From positions 124,001-188,000 of the forward strand of contig CAZDWS010000001.1 in assembly GCA_964509295.1 (NCBI GenBank): a stretch of 64,000 nucleotides of DNA. Direction: 5' to 3'. The DNA is from JBGSQR01 sp964509295 (lineage in GTDB: Bacteria > Desulfobacterota > Desulfuromonadia > Geobacterales > Pseudopelobacteraceae). This document shows positions 60,522 to 64,000 of the stretch, in pieces (position 1 is the stretch's first letter; every line of letters starts with the position of its first letter). The position numbers and the translations under genes were made by a program. Below the pieces are notes generated by a model. The model was given only the letters and a program-made list of their open reading frames with translations, made no database searches and was not told the DNA's origin.

Positions 60522-60821
60522 TGATAGATCCTTATAAATATAAGTCATTGATACTGAAGATATAATCAGATATTGTCACATAATATGCTAAGTAATTCAT
60601 ATACATCTGTTACCGTATTCTGAAAATGACTTTTACTGATATATAAGAGTATTTTTAAAAAATACCACCCTTCCGGACAGTGTCAATTTACAAGTAATGT
60701 CAAGTTGGCGCATTTTGCGCGTTTTAATTCAATTCAATTGCATTTTGAAGTAAATACACACCACCTCTGGTACTGTTGCAGACAGATAAATCAACTGAAC
60801 TGAAAGGGGCAACCGGACACC

Positions 60822-61916
60822 ATGACCACCATCTTGAGGGACTTCGCTGAAAATATCAGTACCGATGAAATACTGAGAAAATGCAAACAGCAGTACGATG
60901 ATCTTGTCTCGAAAATCGATGTTGGCATCTATGTGCTGCATAGAGTCCCGGAAGGCCCTATTTCGCTGGATTATGTCAGCCCCAGAATGCTGAAAATACT
61001 TAACGTGAGTGCAGAAAACATCAGGGCCGATTACGGCATTTTTTTCGAGCGGATCCACCCGGATGATTTGCAGTCATTTGTTAATTTACGGCAGGAAGTT
61101 ATCGAAACACTGCAGCCGTTTGACTGGGAAGGTCGCTATCTGCTTGACGGAACCATCAAGTGGCTGCACTTTAAATCTTCGCCGGAAATACTGGAAAACG
61201 GAGATGTTTTATGGCACGGTATTGTGGCCGACGTCAGTAAACGCAAACTGGCAGAGGAGCGGTTGTTTGCCATGCACATGCTTCAGCAGCGGGAAGAGGA
61301 GCGCACCGCCATAGCCCGGGATCTGCACGATGATCTGGCCCAGGGGCTCACGGCTGTGCACCTGGAACTCGGTTTTCTTTCCCGCACCGTGGATTCAACC
61401 GACTTGCGCAAGCGTCTGACCTGGGCTAAAGAGCAGGTCGGCGAAACCATCGAAATGACACGAAATATCCTGAAAGAGCTGCGTTCCGGTGTATTGAAAG
61501 AACTGGGATTTGTTAATTCGCTACGCTACCTGGCAGACAATCTGGAGATAAGAAGTAAAATACCCTGCCGTACTTCGATTAAATTAAGTGAAAAGGAAAT
61601 TTCAAAAACAATCGCAAAAATCGCTTTTCGCATTACCCAGGAGGCATTAAACAATGTTGCGCGACATTCAAACGCCACAAAAGCCAGGCTTTCCGTTTCA
61701 ATTAATGACGGCTGCCTGACAATTGCCATTGAAGATAACGGGCAAGGCATTCGGGATAATGCTGACAGTTCGAGCGTTAAATACGGTATTTCAGGCATGC
61801 GAGAGAGAGCCCGGCTCTGTGACGGCACACTGGAGATTGCATCTTTATTGACAGGCGGAACCCGGGTGCAGGCGAGGTTGCCTCTTGAAAGCCCTTCCAC
61901 AAAGGAGCTGCGATGA
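60822..61916 (+). CDS. PAS-containing NarL-type (HisKA_3) histidine kinase
   Basis: A 364-residue soluble kinase with a PAS domain (about residues 25-140; YVSPRMLKILNVSAENI), then HisKA_3 (EERTAIARDLHDDLAQGLTA, the H is the acceptor) and HATPase (EDNGQGIRDN and KYGISGMRERARL). It overlaps the following regulator gene by four bases (ATGA), so the two make a classical pair. The PAS domain lacks obvious haem or flavin residues, and the signal is unknown. Confidence 0.92.
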   Translation: MTTILRDFAENISTDEILRKCKQQYDDLVSKIDVGIYVLHRVPEGPISLDYVSPRMLKILNVSAENIRADYGIFFERIHPDDLQSFVNLRQEVIETLQPFDWEGRYLLDGTIKWLHFKSSPEILENGDVLWHGIVADVSKRKLAEERLFAMHMLQQREEERTAIARDLHDDLAQGLTAVHLELGFLSRTVDSTDLRKRLTWAKEQVGETIEMTRNILKELRSGVLKELGFVNSLRYLADNLEIRSKIPCRTSIKLSEKEISKTIAKIAFRITQEALNNVARHSNATKARLSVSINDGCLTIAIEDNGQGIRDNADSSSVKYGISGMRERARLCDGTLEIASLLTGGTRVQARLPLESPSTKELR

Positions 61917-62569
61917 CTCACATCCTGATAGTAGATGATCATGCCATGATCCGCAGGGGACTAGCCACCATACTTACCCACGAACTGCCTTCAGGCGCCG
62001 CCAGGTGCGACGAGGCAAGCAACGGTGTCGAGGCATTGCAAAAGATTGCTGACACAGCCTATGATATTGCAATTCTGGATATCTCCATGCCTGGAATGGA
62101 CGGCTTGGAACTACTTACTCAACTTAAACAGAAACGACCTGACCTTCCTGTTCTTGTAGTAAGTATGCACTCGGTCGAGCAGTATGCCTTACGGGCACTC
62201 AGATGCGGAGCCGCCGGATTTCTTTCCAAACATCAGGCAGCCGACGAACTGATAGCAGCAACAACACAGGTGCTGAATGGAAACCGCTATGTCAGTCCTG
62301 TACTGACGGAACAGATACTTAACCAGGCCATCTCGGGAGAACTTGCCAAAACAGCACCATCCTACAAAACACTTTCCAACCGTGAATTCCAAATCTTAAA
62401 ATTGCTTTCGGCAGGTCAAATTCCCAAGTGCATTGCAGACGACCTGGGTATAAGCGTTAAAACCATCAGTACTTTTAAAAGGCGCATTTTTAAAAAGATG
62501 AATTTTAGAAACGATTCGGATATGATTTCTTACACCATCAACAACAAGCTAATTGAAAAACTTCCTTAA
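61913..62569 (+). CDS. NarL/LuxR-family response regulator
   Basis: A 218-residue regulator: receiver with DDHAMIRRGLATIL and acceptor D in AILDISMPGMDGLELL, then a C-terminal LuxR helix-turn-helix (TLSNREFQILKLLSAGQIPKC.. and ISVKTISTFKRRIFKKMNF). Coupled to the kinase before it. Targets are unknown; the secreted repeat protein downstream is one possible target. Confidence 0.92.
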   Translation: MTHILIVDDHAMIRRGLATILTHELPSGAARCDEASNGVEALQKIADTAYDIAILDISMPGMDGLELLTQLKQKRPDLPVLVVSMHSVEQYALRALRCGAAGFLSKHQAADELIAATTQVLNGNRYVSPVLTEQILNQAISGELAKTAPSYKTLSNREFQILKLLSAGQIPKCIADDLGISVKTISTFKRRIFKKMNFRNDSDMISYTINNKLIEKLP

Positions 62570-62823
62570 ATAACACCCCCCTCGACGGCATCTTGTAAGG
62601 AAATTCCTACAACGTCCGTATCTTTTTCTCACAACAATACATGCGAATTTCAATGACTTGCATGGGGCAGATCCATAGGAATAATATTAAGATAATATCA
62701 TGCCCTATTTTGCAGAGGATGCCGCAAACAATAAGTCATCCTGAACATTCGGATGACATATTGCAGTTTAGGTTTCGAAACAGGAAACCAAATCGAAGCA
62801 AAACTTTTTTAAGGAGGTCTACC

Positions 62824-63456
62824 ATGTCATTTTTCAGAACTATTCAGTATTTGGTTTTAGTCTATTTTCTTTTGGTTTTTGTAATGGTTGGAAGCGACGC
62901 GGCCTCTGCTTCTAAGTCCGCTTCCACAGCTAACTTCGATATCGAAACCGACGACGCTGGCAGCCCATATGACCCCGAGCTGGCCTTCGACACCCATGGC
63001 AATGTTTTGGCTGTCTGGTCCAAAACTGACGGTATTCGGAGTAATATCTGGGCAAAGCGGTATACTGCAGCCACAAACAGCTGGGAAGCAGCTGTTAAAA
63101 TTGAGACCGACGATACGGGCAATGCCTATGACCCGCAGATTGTTACAGATGCTTCCGGTAATGCATTGGCTATCTGGTCGCAAAATGACGGTTACCGTCT
63201 CAACATCTGGTCAAATCGATACATTGCAGAAGCTAACAGCTGGTCGATACCTGAGTTGATTGAGACTAACACTTCCGGCCATGCCAATAACCCTCAACTT
63301 GCCATTGATACCGCCGGCAATGCCGTAGCTATCTGGTCAGAAAACCGTGGTATTCATCCGCAATACTGGACAAATCGTTACAACACTGCAACCGGCCAAT
63401 GGGGTACGGCATCATTGCTTGATGAATACAAAGCTGTAACAGCCTCATATCGCTAG
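62824..63456 (+). CDS. Secreted protein with three ~52-residue repeats
   Basis: A 210-residue protein from the ATG at 62824 (AAGGAGG upstream); an earlier in-frame ATG at 62641 would add an unlikely leader. A signal peptide covers about residues 1-27. The mature part has three repeats of the form IETDDTG-YDPQ-..D-G-A-A-WSQNDG-..NIW-NRY..W, like the blades of a beta-propeller. Three blades are too few for a closed propeller, and the C-terminus breaks off after LLDEYKAVTASYR, so it may be truncated or oligomeric. Confidence 0.75.
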   Translation: MSFFRTIQYLVLVYFLLVFVMVGSDAASASKSASTANFDIETDDAGSPYDPELAFDTHGNVLAVWSKTDGIRSNIWAKRYTAATNSWEAAVKIETDDTGNAYDPQIVTDASGNALAIWSQNDGYRLNIWSNRYIAEANSWSIPELIETNTSGHANNPQLAIDTAGNAVAIWSENRGIHPQYWTNRYNTATGQWGTASLLDEYKAVTASYR

Positions 63457-63480
63457 AATAGAATAAGGCAAGCCAACAGA

Positions 63481-63534
63481 GGGAGTTGCATATTAAACTG
63501 ATTTCAGATCAGTTTCCCAATACAACTCCCTTTT
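63481..63534 (+). terminator. Nested hairpin terminator
   Basis: Outer stem GGGAGTTG (63481-63488) with CAACTCCC (63523-63530), inner stem AAACTGAT (63495-63502) with ATCAGTTT (63508-63515), then TTTT. It lies 25 bases after the stop of the repeat protein. Confidence 0.85.
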
Positions 63535-63703
63535 ATATTAATTTTGGATTGTCCATCAATACACCTGAAACAAGCTCCTTCATCATATATTTGCCATTCT
63601 ACGGACAGCAGACTCGCTTCAGCCCTCAAAAGTGTTTCCGGCCTGCCTGGAGAATGCTATGATATACCACTTTAAAGTCATAATTCTTTCATGCGGAGTA
63701 AAT

Positions 63704-64000
63704 AATGCTTGATTTCACTATCGACACAAAGGCCTGCACCAGCTGCCAGATCTGCGTTAAAAGCTGCGTAGCCAGAATAATTGAAATGTCCGACGGATTA
63801 CCTATCATCCCTGCTGACAAGGAAGAAAACTGTTATAAATGCCAGCACTGCCTGACAGTCTGTCCAACCGGGGCCATTTCCATCCTGGGATTGAAAGCGT
63901 CCGACAGCAGACCGCTGGTCGGCAACTATCCTGCACCGGATCAACTGGAAACCCTGATCAAGGGACGCAGGTCCATCCGCAGCTACAAGCAGGAAAACCT
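63704..64000 (+). CDS. Ferredoxin-nitroreductase type protein, 3' partial
   Basis: The gene starts at ATG 63704 (GGAG upstream) and runs off the window. Visible are two 4Fe-4S clusters: C-T-S-C-Q-I-C-V-K-S-C and C-Y-K-C-Q-H-C-L-T-V-C-P. The beginning of a nitroreductase domain follows (LETLIKGRRSIRSYKQENL). Such proteins pair ferredoxin clusters with an FMN reductase. Substrate unknown. Confidence 0.82.

Noticed and set aside
60707..60720. Possible sigma-54 promoter before the NarL-type kinase
   Set aside because: TTGGCGCATTTTGCGC has GG and GC ten bases apart in one reading, but the -12 part does not match TTGC or CTGC; it is a short GC palindrome.
1..64000. tRNA or rRNA genes, intact insertion sequences
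   Set aside because: No cloverleaf-like sequence, rRNA stretch, or transposase frame with terminal inverted repeats was found by reading; a tRNAscan or ISfinder search would be decisive.

Overview
The window looks like chromosomal DNA of a Gram-negative, Geobacter-like (Desulfuromonadia-type) bacterium. The basis is a MofA/OmpB-type secreted multicopper oxidase, a c-type cytochrome fused to a periplasmic binding protein, many PAS/dCache histidine kinases, ferritin-like and SOUL proteins, candidate sigma-54 promoters and a Wzx/Wzy polysaccharide locus. The species cannot be fixed from the sequence. No rRNA, tRNA, CRISPR array or intact insertion sequence was seen.

Region 1 (1-26.8 kb, all + strand) is a surface polysaccharide locus. 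It runs from the end of a Wzz-like chain-length protein through a bifunctional FdtD-type isomerase/acetyltransferase with its aminotransferase (dTDP-Fuc3NAc or dTDP-Qui3NAc), a flippase, a polymerase, several glycosyltransferases and three methyltransferases. Next come a discoidin-like/DUF4091 protein, the UDP-L-FucNAc block fnlABC-wbuB, a WbpV/WreQ-like reductase with an initiating phosphoglycosyl transferase, and a small membrane protein/methyltransferase/alkaline-phosphatase-superfamily trio. Base composition changes several times: very AT-rich at 5.0-7.4 kb and more GC-rich over fnlABC. This suggests mosaic assembly.

Region 2 (27.0-38.3 kb, - strand) encodes an exported repeat protein, the 1556-residue multicopper oxidase with a small exported partner, the cytochrome/binding-protein fusion, an FKBP isomerase and a lone receiver protein. 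The oxidase and the repeat protein share C-terminal ~95-residue modules. They also have near-identical sigma-54-type -24/-12 elements (29382-29399 and 34854-34871). A TTGTCTCAA motif occurs upstream of the oxidase operon and again upstream of the receiver gene.

Region 3 (38.5-50.5 kb) is dominated by a minus-strand lipid-modification operon: FAD oxidoreductase, DUF1365, CFA synthase, DUF2878, DUF1499, chalcone-isomerase-like, DUF1295, DUF2177 and SRPBCC. A B12-dependent MerR regulator of the LitR/CarH type lies nearby, divergent from a SOUL haem protein, with a palindrome overlapping its ribosome-binding site. Similar operons elsewhere belong to light or singlet-oxygen responses. Palindromic intergenic repeats are scattered through this part.

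Region 4 (50.5-64 kb) has a MoxR-type AAA+ ATPase paired with a 654-residue protein of unknown function. It is followed by a dense group of two-component proteins (dCache-HAMP-PAS kinase, receiver-kinase fusion, hybrid kinase with an ABC-type sensor, NarL-type kinase/regulator pair), a secreted repeat protein, and the start of a ferredoxin/nitroreductase-type gene cut by the window edge.
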